The notes: a model not told the origin generated them from the sequence alone. DNA of 64,000 nt from Ctena decussata (GCA_963989385.1 OZ022503.1:49722858-49786857); one strand, 5' to 3'. Positions 53,501 to 60,522 are shown, numbered from the stretch's first letter. A program made the numbers and translations.

Positions 53501-55500
53501 AATTTAGTTGTTGACATTGCATCAATGTTGATATGGAGTTGTTGATATTGCATTTATGCTCATATATAGTTGTGGACATTGCATCAATGTTGATATGGAG
53601 TTGTTGATATACATCAATGTTGCTACAATATAGTTGTTGACATTGCATATGTTGATATGGAGTTGAGAGTTGATATTGCATTATGTTCATATATTGTTGT
53701 GGGCATTGTATTACAATGCACTATAGTTGCTGACACTAGGCTGGGATGGGTAGAGATTTGTACCCAGGAACCAAACAGGTACCGATACCATAGCTTTCTG
53801 AGAATGTCCACATTTACAAAATATATATTAGATCAGAATAATAGTGAGATATCTGTCATTTGCACATATGTGTGCATGGGAAGAATACGAAAAATGTAGA
53901 AATCTCTGTACTAAAGCATTCAAAACTATTCTCCCCCTAGTTTGGACATTTTGCTTTAAACTTTGCAGACTTAAATTTTGTCATGTGCTTTTTTTGCACT
54001 TAAAGGGTTAACTCTTTTTCAGTCATTCTCATATTAAAGTGTATACATTGTACTTACCTTAATGGATGCTCCTGAATCAATCGCAAAATCAACATCAACT
54101 CTACCACGTTTTAATGGTGGTTCTCCATTTTCTGTTGAATAAAAAAAAACATATTTCTTCAGTAATAAGACTGGGGTTTTCCCTTCCAAAACAACCCCAA
54201 GAATCTAGATCTGTCTTATAAGACAGATCTAGATCTTTGGAACTGTTTTAGAAGCTATTATAGGACAGATCTAGATCTTTGGAATTGTTTTAGAAGGGGA
54301 AAAACATCTTACAGCTGAATTTTATAAGACTGATTTAAAATATTTGGGGTCATTCTAGAATTAGAAAAACAGTTTTATATCTGAATAAATATGGTAGATT
54401 ACAATTCTCGCATGTACATGTGTTGGAAATACTGGTTCATCACCATCATAATGAATTATAGAGATTTCTTGGTGAAATCAAAACTGATAATCTCACTGTT
54501 TCAAACAGTGAAATTATCACTTTCGATTTCACTGTTTCAAAAAATAGGATTTTCGTTAAATAGTCTCATTTATTTGTTGATTAATTAGCTAAACCTTATC
54601 CGGCTTGGCTTAAATTACATCACACATGTTTGCACGTCATCACGACATTAATGACATCACTAAAAGCGCCAACGTAACATTTAAATGCACACGATGTCAG
54701 GCCGCTTACTAAGTGTCCTATCGACATTCTTTCTTAGCAAATTTCTTGAGATTTGTTTTTCTAAATGAAATTTTAAGCCATTTTTCAGTTGCAAACTGTG
54801 TTTACAACCCATATCATAAACAGTTAACACCCTGGAAGCATCAAATTTGACGCAAAACGGTTAGAAAAATAGTTGTGTCTCTGTCATGATGGCTGACACA
54901 TTGGGATATCATAAAGTGATTTTGTTCAATTTTAAAGCATAAAAGAAACAGAAAATTTGACTATTTCAGTGTAAGATCGATTTTTTTTTCACTCATGAAC
55001 ACCAAAAGTGGTATTCTCACTTGTGGCTTCGCCACTCGTGAAAATACTGCTTTTGGTGTTAATTCCGTGAAATCAAAATCAATCTTACACTGAAAAAGTC
55101 AAATATCCTCTATTTAATAACACAGTTTGGCCATTTCACTAGTATAACATTACCAGTAGTTCAGATTACTACCTCACTGTAACCATTTTTCTGCTCTTAT
55201 TTCTCATTAACAGCTTAGGCTAACAATTTTACTGGTGTTAATTCACATAAATAAGATAGTTTGCCCATTTTACAAACTCAAACCGAGTATAAAAAAAATT
55301 GGATGATCATCAAATATTCTTCCTGTCTGAAGCTTTTTGCATCCAGCATCTCATACTGTGGGAATCAAAGTTGACCCTATACCTTCTTCCTGCTCTGATC
55401 CAGACTCCAGATGATCTAGGGGCTGTGTGTCCATTAGCCCGGTGACAGCTATTTGGACCAGCTGTGGGGTGGAAGTTGGCATTCCTGTGTCAGACATCAT
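38445..55500 (-). CDS. BANP: BANP (SMAR1), complete coding region in ten exons
   Basis: BANP is a nuclear BEN-domain protein that binds DNA (in vertebrates a CGCG-containing motif and matrix-attachment sequences) and opens chromatin at CpG-island promoters. Ten exons splice in frame with GT/AG borders: 55500-55383, 54131-54058, 53090-52924, 49179-49121, 47252-47160, 46507-46432, 44927-44764, 43548-43319, 40676-40497 and 38585-38445. That totals 1302 nt, 433 residues plus stop, somewhat shorter than the human protein (about 470-520). N-terminal helical segment (residues 65-105), a conserved NVTLITLNSE block (160s), BEN domain (about 195-290), then a Gln-rich tail. All phases agree, which is the main proof. 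Introns are filled with mobile elements. A small extra exon could have been missed where the vertebrate protein is longer (between exons 3 and 5, or before exon 10). Confidence 0.93.
39370..39572. mobile_element. CAGAGCTCTAGATAAGAGGG MITE, 6-bp target duplication
   Basis: The ends CAGAGCTCTAGATAAGAGGG and inverse run at least 40 bp inward. The centre is the TGTGACCCCTCATCTGAACC hairpin. GAATAC is duplicated at 39364-39369 and 39573-39578. It sits in BANP intron 9. A diverged copy is at 53111-53310. Confidence 0.85.
39638..39878. mobile_element. TTGAGCCGCGACAC MITE, intact copy
   Basis: Inverted ends TTGAGCCGCGACACGAGAAA and TTTTGTCGTGTCGCGGCTCAA (in two parts) extend inward through AACCAACAATGTGGT and CAGACTCAGATCAGCCTGGG. 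It is 241 bp, in BANP intron 9. Confidence 0.88.
40278..40486. mobile_element. TACAGTCAACTC MITE next to the BANP exon 9 donor
   Basis: TACAGTCAACTCCCGATACC and GAGATATTGAGAGTTGACTG (ending TA at 40486) are inverted ends; an inner palindrome TCTGGTACCAGA sits at 40409-40420. The right end is 10 bp from the exon 9 splice donor. TA-ended, mariner-like. Confidence 0.85.
40497..40676 (-). CDS. BANP: BANP exon 9 (Gln-rich tail)
   Basis: 180 nt, phase 0 at both ends, between acceptor TTTCCAG and donor GTAAAT. It encodes 60 residues with GDVYLQGEIQDLQQ, QILHATPEQISQLQQ and HIIQVPVP, matching in character the Q/V/I-rich C-terminal half of BANP. Skipping this exon would keep the frame, so it could be a cassette exon. 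Confidence 0.88.
40700..41236. mobile_element. TTAA-flanked element with AGGTAGGTTCCTG ends
   Basis: Perfect 13-bp inverted ends AGGTAGGTTCCTG / CAGGAACCTACCT are bordered by TTAA at 40696-40699 and 41237-41240. TTAA duplications occur in piggyBac and Kolobok. The ends do not start CCY as in piggyBac, so Kolobok-like is more likely (inferred). The 537-bp interior has no transposase; it lies in BANP intron 8. Confidence 0.8.
41770..41896. repeat. Long hairpin in BANP intron 8
   Basis: TTTATCGAAGTGTAAACTAC, ATTGGGTCAC and GAACCCC pair with their inverses to the right; about 127 bp. Similar in style to 54945-55115. Confidence 0.8.
42111..42878. mobile_element. Element with about 50-bp terminal inverted repeats
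   Basis: ATTGGAATGTAAACTATTCT on the left, and the inverse of ATTGGAACGTAATGTACTCT on the right, lead into the exact shared block TTGTTGAGGCACTCCAGCAA and its inverse. About 768 bp, no coding; it lies within BANP intron 8. Confidence 0.75.
42923..43139. mobile_element. TACTGTAATG MITE containing a nested hairpin
   Basis: TACTGTAATGAACCTAAATA and the inverse of TACTGTAATGACCCTAAAAT are the ends. The hairpin at 42957-43026 (GCAAACACTGTAGACC family) interrupts the left part. Confidence 0.75.
43319..43548 (-). CDS. BANP: BANP exon 8 (second half of BEN domain)
   Basis: The acceptor GTCTTTAG precedes 43548 and the donor GTAAGA follows 43319. The first two bases complete a Cys codon. Residues HLISKFGITEADWHRIKQ, then IDSKCRTAFRRKQRG, are the most conserved stretch of the BANP BEN domain. 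The end is an acidic/Ser-Thr linker (LMTSDDDSLTQDD). Confidence 0.95.
43655..43740 (+). repeat. Poly-G tract in BANP intron 7
   Basis: About 85 bases that are nearly all G with a few T interruptions. It reads as GGGG frames, which are not coding. On the BANP transcript it is poly-C. The exact length is doubtful because such runs assemble poorly. Confidence 0.8.
43930..44380. mobile_element. TCTAGATC MITE, split by the giant foldback
   Basis: GGTTTTCCCTTCTAAAACAT and ACATCTAGATCCATCTT at the left, ACATCTAGATTTTAGTG and TTTGGAAGTGAAAA at the right, belong to the TCTAGATC family. The foldback at 43997-44329 sits in the middle with ATCTT duplicated. Confidence 0.7.
43997..44329. mobile_element. 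Giant foldback element, CACAGGG ends, copy 2
   Basis: Starts CACAGGGTATAATCGATTCC and ends with the inverse; 333 bp, almost fully self-complementary, with repeated GCTTCCTGC(A/C)GAGACTGTCC-type blocks. ATCTT is duplicated at 43992-43996 and 44330-44334. It is in BANP intron 7. Copy 1 is at 19298-19600. Confidence 0.9.
44764..44927 (-). CDS. BANP: BANP exon 7 (first half of BEN domain)
   Basis: The acceptor TTTTTCAG precedes 44927 and the donor GTAAGA follows 44764. It reads DLLHIHSNCRTPEKMALTLL then LSGQGKHGKKQLDPLMIYGI, the distinctive BANP signature. The last base begins the Cys codon finished by exon 8. Confidence 0.95.
45130..45340. repeat. GACTTCCTGTTTGC-family repeat, in BANP intron 6
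   Basis: GGGTACACCTCAATATTTTT, AAAGGGAGACAACTTTTTG, TTCCTGTTTGCTTTC, AGAAGGGAGGCAA in family order. Confidence 0.6.
45648..45716. repeat. Hairpin, GGCAAACAGTGTAGACC family, diverged
   Basis: GTAAACAGTACAG, CAGATCAGACTGCTC and their inverses; in BANP intron 6. Confidence 0.75.
45873..46109. mobile_element. CCCGAGGTTATAAAAC foldback built of nested palindromes
   Basis: Ends CCCGAGGTTATAAAACTTTT and inverse; both arms carry CATGCTCAACTCAGCTGAGC (itself a palindrome), and AAGAAAATGCCAACTAATG / GTTGGCATTTTCTT forms another stem. 237 bp. Confidence 0.85.
46432..46507 (-). CDS. BANP: BANP exon 6
   Basis: The acceptor ATATTTTAG precedes 46507 and the donor GTAAAG follows 46432. It gives DYPNGTWLGDESNPEMRVR, a block strongly conserved in BANP just before the BEN domain. 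Phases 2 in and 2 out fit exons 5 and 7. Confidence 0.95.
47160..47252 (-). CDS. BANP: BANP exon 5
   Basis: The acceptor TCTTATCAG precedes 47252 and the donor GTAAGT follows 47160. It encodes SCMESIQSLGPNVTLITLN, the conserved strand before the BEN domain. Confidence 0.95.
47370..47601. mobile_element. GGGCCCAGTTGTTCA MITE, copy 2
   Basis: CAGGGCCCAGTTGTTCATAA and the inverse of CCTGGGTGCAGTTGTTCAAA at the ends; AACTAACGCC and GTTAACAAG inside as in copy 1. In BANP intron 4. Confidence 0.8.
47666..47906. mobile_element. TTGAGCCGCGACAC MITE, copy 3
   Basis: TGAGCCGCGACACAACAAAA and the inverse at the right, with CAGACTCAGATCAGCCTAGG and its partner inside. In BANP intron 4. Confidence 0.85.
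48447..48689. mobile_element. TTAACCCTTAA foldback, copy 3, with extended arms
   Basis: Same ends as 4830-5040, but the hairpin extends much further: CATATTGAGAATTC, AACACTAGAGGGCAAACAGT and GTAGATTCAGATGAG all occur with their inverses on the other side. GGCAAACAGTGTAGATTCA appears twice in the left half. Confidence 0.8.
48690..48889. repeat. GACTTCCTGTTTGC-family repeat, left part
   Basis: AAGGTGTATAGGCACAAG, GGACTTCATGTTTGCTTCCC, TTTCCTTCAAGAACTGACCC. It runs into the palindrome at 48890-48956, which carries the GTGTATCCATA-type end of the same family. Confidence 0.6.
48890..48956. repeat. Perfect 67-bp palindrome
   Basis: Two 33-base arms (CATGTATGGATACACTTTCA, then AGAAGATTAACTC) with a single central A pair without a mismatch. 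In BANP intron 4, 165 bp downstream of exon 4 on the transcript. Confidence 0.95.
49121..49179 (-). CDS. BANP: BANP exon 4 (59 nt)
   Basis: The acceptor TTTCTTTCAG precedes 49179 and the donor GTAAAT follows 49121. It reads AVIVGLPQQNTKPGCGDST. The first base completes a Gly codon begun in exon 3; the last base begins the Asp codon of exon 5. Vertebrate BANP is longer here. Confidence 0.88.
49180..50077. other. BANP intron 3, left part; no clear gene
   Basis: A minus-strand frame near 49370-49450 (KKVKRNTGRIRACGCQSCQ) ends at a GTAAGT. It shares TTGGGAATGG and AAAAGGAACACTG words with 52650-52730, so it is more likely repeat sequence than an exon. Confidence 0.4.
50078..50140. repeat. Poly-A / poly-T / poly-G run
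   Basis: About 25 A, 14 T, then a G-rich stretch with A interruptions. Probably an old retroposon tail or an assembly-prone junction at the edge of the following array. Confidence 0.8.
50148..51142 (+). mobile_element. Tandem-array element, 155-bp unit, GACGGACG tail and terminal hairpin
   Basis: Six units of about 155 bp with AAGCAAGAGTTGTCATTCTT, GACCTGTTCTACATATCTG, TATTCAAGTTATGGAG and AAACCATCAAGGGGAAATAA. Then ACGGACAGACGGACGGACGG and a closing hairpin CCCCCGAAC/GTCGGGGG. The left end is not certain because of the homopolymer run. In BANP intron 3. Short frames over it are by-products. Confidence 0.75.
51143..52784. other. BANP intron 3, right part; no recognised feature
   Basis: Mostly unassigned AT-rich sequence, with a GTT run at 52376-52391 and a stretch at 52610-52735 that matches 49370-49450 in places. 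Confidence 0.4.
52785..52870. mobile_element. GGGACACC palindrome MITE, copy 2
   Basis: AGCTTAAATATTTGGGACAC, CATTTGGGACAAATG at the centre, and TTAGGTGTCCCAATACTAAC; same family as 19782-19890. Confidence 0.8.
52924..53090 (-). CDS. BANP: BANP exon 3 (helical segment)
   Basis: The acceptor CTTCTTGCAG precedes 53090 and the donor GTAAGG follows 52924. Residues ILFNINKAICMRLDGMENYL and ESKLDQLIQATKQQSQLNQ form the N-terminal amphipathic, probably coiled-coil, region seen in BANP. It starts in phase 0 and leaves two bases for a Gly codon. Confidence 0.93.
53111..53310. mobile_element. CAGATAAGAGGG MITE, diverged copy
   Basis: CCAGATAAGAAGGGGTAACA, TTTAGGGATAATT and the TGTGACCCCTCATTAGAAC hairpin; relative of 39370-39572. 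Confidence 0.75.
53380..53715. repeat. Minisatellite, GTTGATATTGCATCAATG
   Basis: GACATTGCATCAATGTTGAT, ATGGAGTTGTTGATATTGCA and CATATATAGTTGTGGACATT recur with a period of roughly 55-110 bp. In BANP intron 2. Minus-strand frames rich in Q, Y and N (such as HMQCQQLYCSNIDVYQQ) are by-products. Confidence 0.8.
53960..54010. repeat. Right-end fragment of the TTAACCCTTAA foldback
   Basis: TTAAATTTTGTCATGTGC and CTTAAAGGGTTAA match the end of 48447-48689. Confidence 0.5.
54058..54131 (-). CDS. BANP: BANP exon 2 (74 nt)
   Basis: The acceptor TATTCAACAG precedes 54131 and the donor GTAAGT follows 54058. NGEPPLKRGRVDVDFAIDSG fits the EPALKR-type basic patch (a likely nuclear localisation signal) that precedes the helical region in BANP. 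Two leading bases complete the Glu codon of exon 1. Confidence 0.92.
54168..54335. repeat. TCTAGATC MITE with a doubled arm
   Basis: GGGGTTTTCCCTTCCAAAAC, ATCTAGATCTGTCTTATAAG, and then GACAGATCTAGATCTTTGGA twice (about 54225 and 54269). Confidence 0.7.
54945..55115. repeat. Long hairpin in BANP intron 1
   Basis: TTGACTATTTCAGTGTAAGA, CACCAAAAGTGGTATTCTCA and GTGGCTTCGCCAC at the loop, with the inverses on the right. About 170 bp. Confidence 0.8.
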
Positions 55501-55517
55501 GTCCTTTCTACTTATCA
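55383..55517 (-). CDS. BANP: BANP exon 1 of the coding region (start at 55500)
   Basis: The exon starts after TTATTGCAG at 55517, so a 5' untranslated exon must lie further right. The first ATG (55500) opens MMSDTGMPTSTPQLVQIAV, like the known N-terminus, and the exon ends SGSEQEE then one base, followed by GTATAG. The coding part is 118 nt; 55501-55517 is 5' UTR. Confidence 0.92.
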
Positions 55518-55587
55518 CTGCAATAATCAAAAGATTGAAGTAAAGTACAGGTATAGGGTCAACTTTGATTCCCACACTTACAGTCCT

Positions 55588-57095
55588 AACAAGAGCTCTG
55601 CTGAGCGGGGCAATATACCCCCATTGGGGCTTAAAGTTGGAAAGAAAACAAGAGATGACAGAGCTTTGTCAGTAGCTTAAATCTTCAATAATAAGGCAGA
55701 TATAAAACTAAACAACAAACAAAGCTAATATGAAACTCCTAGACATAAATTACAAAGGGGCATAATTCCATCAGAACTGAAAGTAAGGTTATGGTTATGG
55801 TTCTTTTTCTCTGCATATTGTCTGATATTTGTACAAAGTTTCATGAAGAAATCTTACACAGTTTTCAAAATACGGAGCAGACACAAAGCTAATATGAAAT
55901 TACTATATGAAAAATACAAAGGGACATAATTCCAGCAAAACTGAAAGTTGGGTTGTGTTTGTTTTTCTCTGTGCATTGTCTGATGATGCTTCATACTAGT
56001 GTAAACTTTTATGAAGAAATCTTATATGGTTTTCGAGATATGGAGCAGTCAAAAAGTGTTATGATTTGAACTTTGACCTCTAAGTATAACCTTTGACTTT
56101 CGCCAGACATTGTTAAAATACAAGTTCTGCATGTTGCCTCAATAAGGAGAACAAAAAAATCCTTCAAAGGGTTAAGGAGATATGCAGCAGACACAAATTT
56201 AATCAAATTACAATACAAAATATACAAAGGGGCGTAATTTTGTAAAAAGGGGAAAGTAGGGTTATGTTTTTTTTTCGCTGCACATCATCTGATGGTGCTT
56301 TATATGTATACAAACTTTCATGAAAAAATCTTAAACAGTTTTTGAGATATGGACACGACACAAAGCTTATGTGAAATTACTATAGGAAAAATACAAAGGG
56401 ATAAAATTCCGTCAAAACAGATTAGGGTTATGGTTCTCTTTTTCTGCACATCGTTTGATGGTGCTTTATATTTATATAAACTTTCATGAAGAAATCTTAA
56501 ACGGCTTTCGAGACATGAAGCGGACACAAAGCTTATATGAAATTATATATACCAAAAATTCAAAGGGGCGTAATTTTGTTAAAAGCGAAAGTAGGGTTAT
56601 GGTCCTTTTTCTCTACACATCCTCTGATGGTTTCCTTATAATTACCGGTATACAAACTTTCATGCAGAAATGTTAAACGATTTTAGAGATATGGAGCGGA
56701 CATGAAGCTTATATGAAATTACTATATGAAAAATACAAAGGGACATAATTTCAGCAAAAATGAAAACAGGGTTATGGTTCTTTTTCTCTGCATATCATCT
56801 GATGGTGCTTTATATTTGTACAAACTTTCATGAAGAAATCTTAAACGGTTTTCAAGATATGGAGTGGACACGAAATCTTACCCTTTGACCTCTAAGTGTG
56901 ACCTTGACCTTTGTCAGACATAATTGAAGTATGAGTTCTGCACATCGTCTCAATAGGGCAAACATTTGACCAAAGTTTCAAAAGAATCTTTTTCAAGGGG
57001 TTAAGGAGATATGGAGTGGACACGAAAAGTTAACAGACAGGCAGACAGATGGAGGTCACTACATAATACGACCCATCTTTGACGGGCGTATAAAA
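55588..57095 (+). mobile_element. Tandem-array element V, AACAAGAG left end, 163-bp unit
   Basis: AACAAGAGCTCTGCTGAGCG and a CCCCATTGGGG hairpin open it. About eight units of roughly 163 bp follow, with TATGAAATTACTATATGAAA, ATACAAAGGGACATAATTCC, TTTCATGAAGAAATCTTA and GATATGGAGCGGACAC. A CAGACAGGCAGACAGATGG run and CGACCCATCTTTGACGGGCG close it. It lies 70 bp upstream of BANP exon 55383-55517. Confidence 0.75.
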
Positions 57096-57204
57096 ATTTC
57101 TGATTCTGTTTATAAATTTTGCACATGAAACTCAATGCTTATCACGTGATGTTTAACAAGTCCCAAAAAATGGTGGAAAAAAGTCATTTCTTTGTTGAAC
57201 TAGA

Positions 57205-57418
57205 AATGTGTCCATAGGACACGGATGCCCCCGCCTAGTGCCCTAAGTAAGATGGCGCCTTGTTAAAGGTACTGGCACTGGAAGCATAACTAGGTTCACA
57301 AAGGCAGACTTCTGTGGTACATGTTTTATTGTTTTCCTTCGGCAGATGTATTGTGCTTCTTGGATCAGCAGAAGTGTGTGTCTGTGTCGGTGTGTGTGTG
57401 TGTGGTGGTGGTGGTGGT

Positions 57419-57454
<36 letters not shown>

Positions 57455-57985
57455 GGAGGGGGGTGTCATGACTGTGATATGTGAGATAACATTCTGTATC
57501 TTATCACAGAAATGGATGCCATGCAACTTTGCAAGGAAATAGCCTGGAAACAAGTAACTTTTCAAAAACTAACAAACGGAAAACATTATTGTATGAAATG
57601 AAGTCGAAAAAGGGCCATAACTCCCACAATAATTGACGGATTTGGTTTGATCTGTATTTTATGGTTATATACCTGTGTTTAAAATATGAATTCAATACAC
57701 CAATGTTTTCAAAAGATAATGATCGGAAACTATTTTTTCATACAAAATGAAGTCGAAAAAGGACCATAACTCCCACAATAACAGACGGATTTCATCCAAC
57801 ATCAAACTTGACCTGTATTTTATGATTATATACCTGTGTATAAAATATGAAATCATTACAACAATGTTTTCAAAAGACATCGAATGGAAACCGTTTCATA
57901 CGGGACGTATGTACGTAGGTTACGTATGTATGTACGGACAGGGGTGATACTATATGCCCCCCCATTTTTAATGGCGGGGGAATAA
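57205..57985 (+). mobile_element. Short array element W
   Basis: It opens GAAATGTGTCCATAGGACAC and holds two units with AATGAAGTCGAAAAAGGGCC and CATAACTCCCACAATAA. It closes with GTACGTAGGTTACGTATGTA and a GCCCCCCCATTTTTAATGGC hairpin. It is interrupted by a G run at 57415-57455 after a TG/GGT microsatellite. Confidence 0.65.
57400..57465 (+). repeat. TG/GGT microsatellite running into poly-G
   Basis: TGTGTGTG, then GGTGGTGGTGG, then more than 30 G. Exact length uncertain. Confidence 0.8.
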
Positions 57986-58026
57986 TAAACAAGTTAATAA
58001 ATGGACGGTCAGACTGTTTTGTAACT

Positions 58027-58640
58027 TCTTCAGCTTGCGTAGCTAGCCTATGATAGAAACAGATAAAACATGGACCAGGGAAACACATAAACTGTTAAAA
58101 GAAAGTAAAGAGAGCCTGAGCAGACGATGCTGGACTTGAGACTTTCAGTGATGAGTTTTTTACATGCTCTTAGCTACTCCCATACATGAGAGTTCTGCAT
58201 TCCAGACATTCATATTTTACATTTTTATGCTGTTATTTACGTTCTTGCTATTCTTCGGAATGCATGCACAACTATAAAAGGTAAAATATAAATGAGTGCA
58301 TTCACTGCATGCGGACATCTAACTTGTTGGACTAAGTTCTCCTATGCAGGAGGTTAAGAAGAAGTGTACTGGACTGAAAAACCATACTATGGCATAGGAT
58401 GGTATTTCCCTCCTAAATTAAGAAATTGGAGATTCTTGGTCTTGTTTTCTTGAGGTAGAAAAGCTGAATGATTGCCGCTCAAGCAGTATTTTTTTTTCTG
58501 GATAAGCTCTGAAACATCAATGGCTTTAGCTTGCTTAGCTAGTCTGTGACAGAGACAGATGAAACAGGGACCAGGGAAACACTTAAACTGATTAAACCGA
58601 AAGTAAAGTCTAAAGAGAGCCTGAGCAGACGCTGGACTTG
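58027..58640. repeat. Direct duplication of about 110 bp, 0.5 kb apart
   Basis: 58030-58136 and 58528-58640 share GCTAGCCTATGA/GCTAGTCTGTGA, GACCAGGGAAACAC and AGAGAGCCTGAGCAGACG in order. On the minus strand both read FPGPCFIC(F/L)xHRLA and both have a CAG just upstream. This could be a duplicated exon, but more likely a repeat. Confidence 0.55.
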
Positions 58641-58811
58641 TCAGCAAAATTTATGAATGAAAATTTTGTTAAAAAATTATGCCTTCGTGAACTCATCAAA
58701 AATAAATTAAGTTCACACAGATTTACAGCAAATCAATGTCGTTTTCTTGACTGACAACAGGGGGAAAGCTTCCATTTCTAAACAAATAAAACTGAAAGCA
58801 TCTTTTCTTAC

Positions 58812-58990
58812 ACAGCCAGCGAGATTTCTGTGGTGAAATCACGTCTGTGTCTCGGGACACGATAATGGCGTCCGGAACGTTATTCTGCGAGAAAGACCGA
58901 TACTGCGCATGACCGAAGAGGCTCTTCCATACGATAGTTTTCCTCATACGTCATTACTCATTACCACGTCAAAAGGTGGCTAAAATTGCT
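58812..58990 (-). promoter_or_regulatory. Candidate BANP promoter and untranslated first exon
   Basis: CpG density rises here (about a dozen CG in 150 bp against very few around it). On the minus strand TCATGCGCAGTATC (an NRF1-like GCGCATG), TAATGACGTATG (CRE-like) and GTTCCGGACG (ETS-like) stand upstream of CGCTGGCTGTGTAAGAAAAG, which offers a donor after 58812. That donor faces the acceptor at 55517. The link to BANP is inference from orientation and from the need for a 5' exon. Confidence 0.35.
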
Positions 58991-60061
58991 TTATTTATAT
59001 GAATTTTTACTCAGAAATAAATGTTAAACTGTATATAAATTGAACAAGTTGCTTTATTGAAACTGTACGGCTTACCGTTTTGCAAATTTTAGCAATATGA
59101 ATGGCTTATCTGAAGAATTTAAGGTTTGTGTGTTCGTTTAGATGTATATCTGAAATGTTTAGACTTTGGTCTCACGAAGCACCGAAAGCTATCTCTACCA
59201 ATCGGTGGATCTCCGAATACTGCCAACGCCCTCGTGGTCTTTAAGGCTTGATCTGCGCACCATTACTGCGAAAAAAAAGAATGATGAAAAGCATGAAAGT
59301 GAGGTGACCTACAAGATTACAGATTGAAAATATAGACCAACAAATAAAAAAAAGAAACAGAGCCATAAAAAACACAACGTGGTATCAATCATTAAAAGTA
59401 GGAGATAAAACCAGGGTAAAACCAGATAAAAACGAGCATTTTGTGTTGAGGGGTTGGGATGGTGCAACTCCACCACCTCTGCCTTGAGCAAGCCAACATT
59501 TGGAGAAGTCACATTTTCTGGGGCACATTACACTGAATAATGGCCAGGGGAAAGAAAAAGTATTTACGGGCATCATTGTCTGTGCGAATTTGACGGAATT
59601 TCACTATATCTCACTGGTAAGCTGTATGTTAACGGATATGGGTGACTGCCTCCAGTATATACCCTCTTTTCAAACGCTTCTGGAAGAATAAAAAAATGCT
59701 TATTAGTCATCTGCTCTTTCTGACACTTTGGGGGTTAAAACTTTATGTTCCACTTTCATTCCTATGCTGAAGTCGCTCCAAGTCTCTGCATACGATCACT
59801 GTTTTTCAGTTAATAACTCAATTGTTTCACGGCAGTGTCCTCATTTTGGAAGAAGACTCTTAGCCTGTGTCAAAATATCTTCTTTCATTTCCTCTACATT
59901 ACTGGGGTCAGTCCGGTTGCTGCAGTAGCCCAAAAATTGTTCTTCACTTCTTGTTTGTCTTAAAATTTATCTAAGTTGGTTTCGAAAGATTTGATGAAAT
60001 TTGGTGAGATAGTATTTCCAAATATCTACTGCTCTGAAGGAGAATGTAAGCTTTGTAACAT
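58991..60061. other. No clear gene
   Basis: A plus-strand MNGLSEEFK with a GTTTGT donor-like site at about 59098-59127 is too short to call. Minus-strand sequence near 59950-60060 vaguely resembles the extreme C-terminus of LINE reverse transcriptases. Confidence 0.35.
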
Positions 60062-60124
60062 TTAATCTTGATTTTTTACGTAGAATTTTCTCGAGTTATT
60101 AGACATTAAATATTGTAGTGTCAT

Positions 60125-60280
60125 CTGCGAAAAGTCGATACCAGAAGACCTTGAGACGTGGCCAAACCAGCTTAGTTTCCATTTCTTGACCAGCGTCCTG
60201 AGTTCATCATTTACTCCAATGGCTGCTTGGATCTTCCTGCGAACCTCCTCACTGGTTAGGAACCGACCATTTGATATTCT
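60125..60280 (-). pseudogene. Non-LTR reverse transcriptase C-terminal fragment
   Basis: On the minus strand: SNGRFLTSEEVRRKIQAA, then ELRTLVKKWKLSWFGHVSRS, the same signature as 3825-4330 but better preserved. Only about 50 residues belong to the element; the frame then runs into poly-G/C and SINE sequence, which inflates it to 195 codons. A dead LINE tail. Confidence 0.75.
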
Positions 60281-60296
60281 GTGTACGTGTGTGGTT

Positions 60297-60480
60297 GGGG
60301 GGGGGGGGGGGGGGGGGAGGCTGGTATATTTTTCAAAAAAAATCCCTGTCTTTGGATATGCAAGAAAAAAAATAAACTGGCTCATAAGGGGATTAAAAAA
60401 ATAATCTGGCCTCAAAAGTAAGTGAAAATAATAACCTGGCTCCACACAAAATCCCCCCCCCCCCCCCCCCACAAAAAAAA
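60297..60480. repeat. G run and C run facing each other
   Basis: About 20 G at 60298-60317 and about 18 C at 60453-60470, with TGGCTC words between. It probably marks the ends of a small C/G-capped element. Confidence 0.6.
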
Positions 60481-60522
60481 AAGTCTGCAGATTATTCCAT
60501 TTGAATTGAGTTCTCAGTGAGA

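Noticed and set aside
53457..53899. Gln/Tyr-rich frames
   Set aside because: They are by-products of the GTTGATATTGCATC minisatellite.
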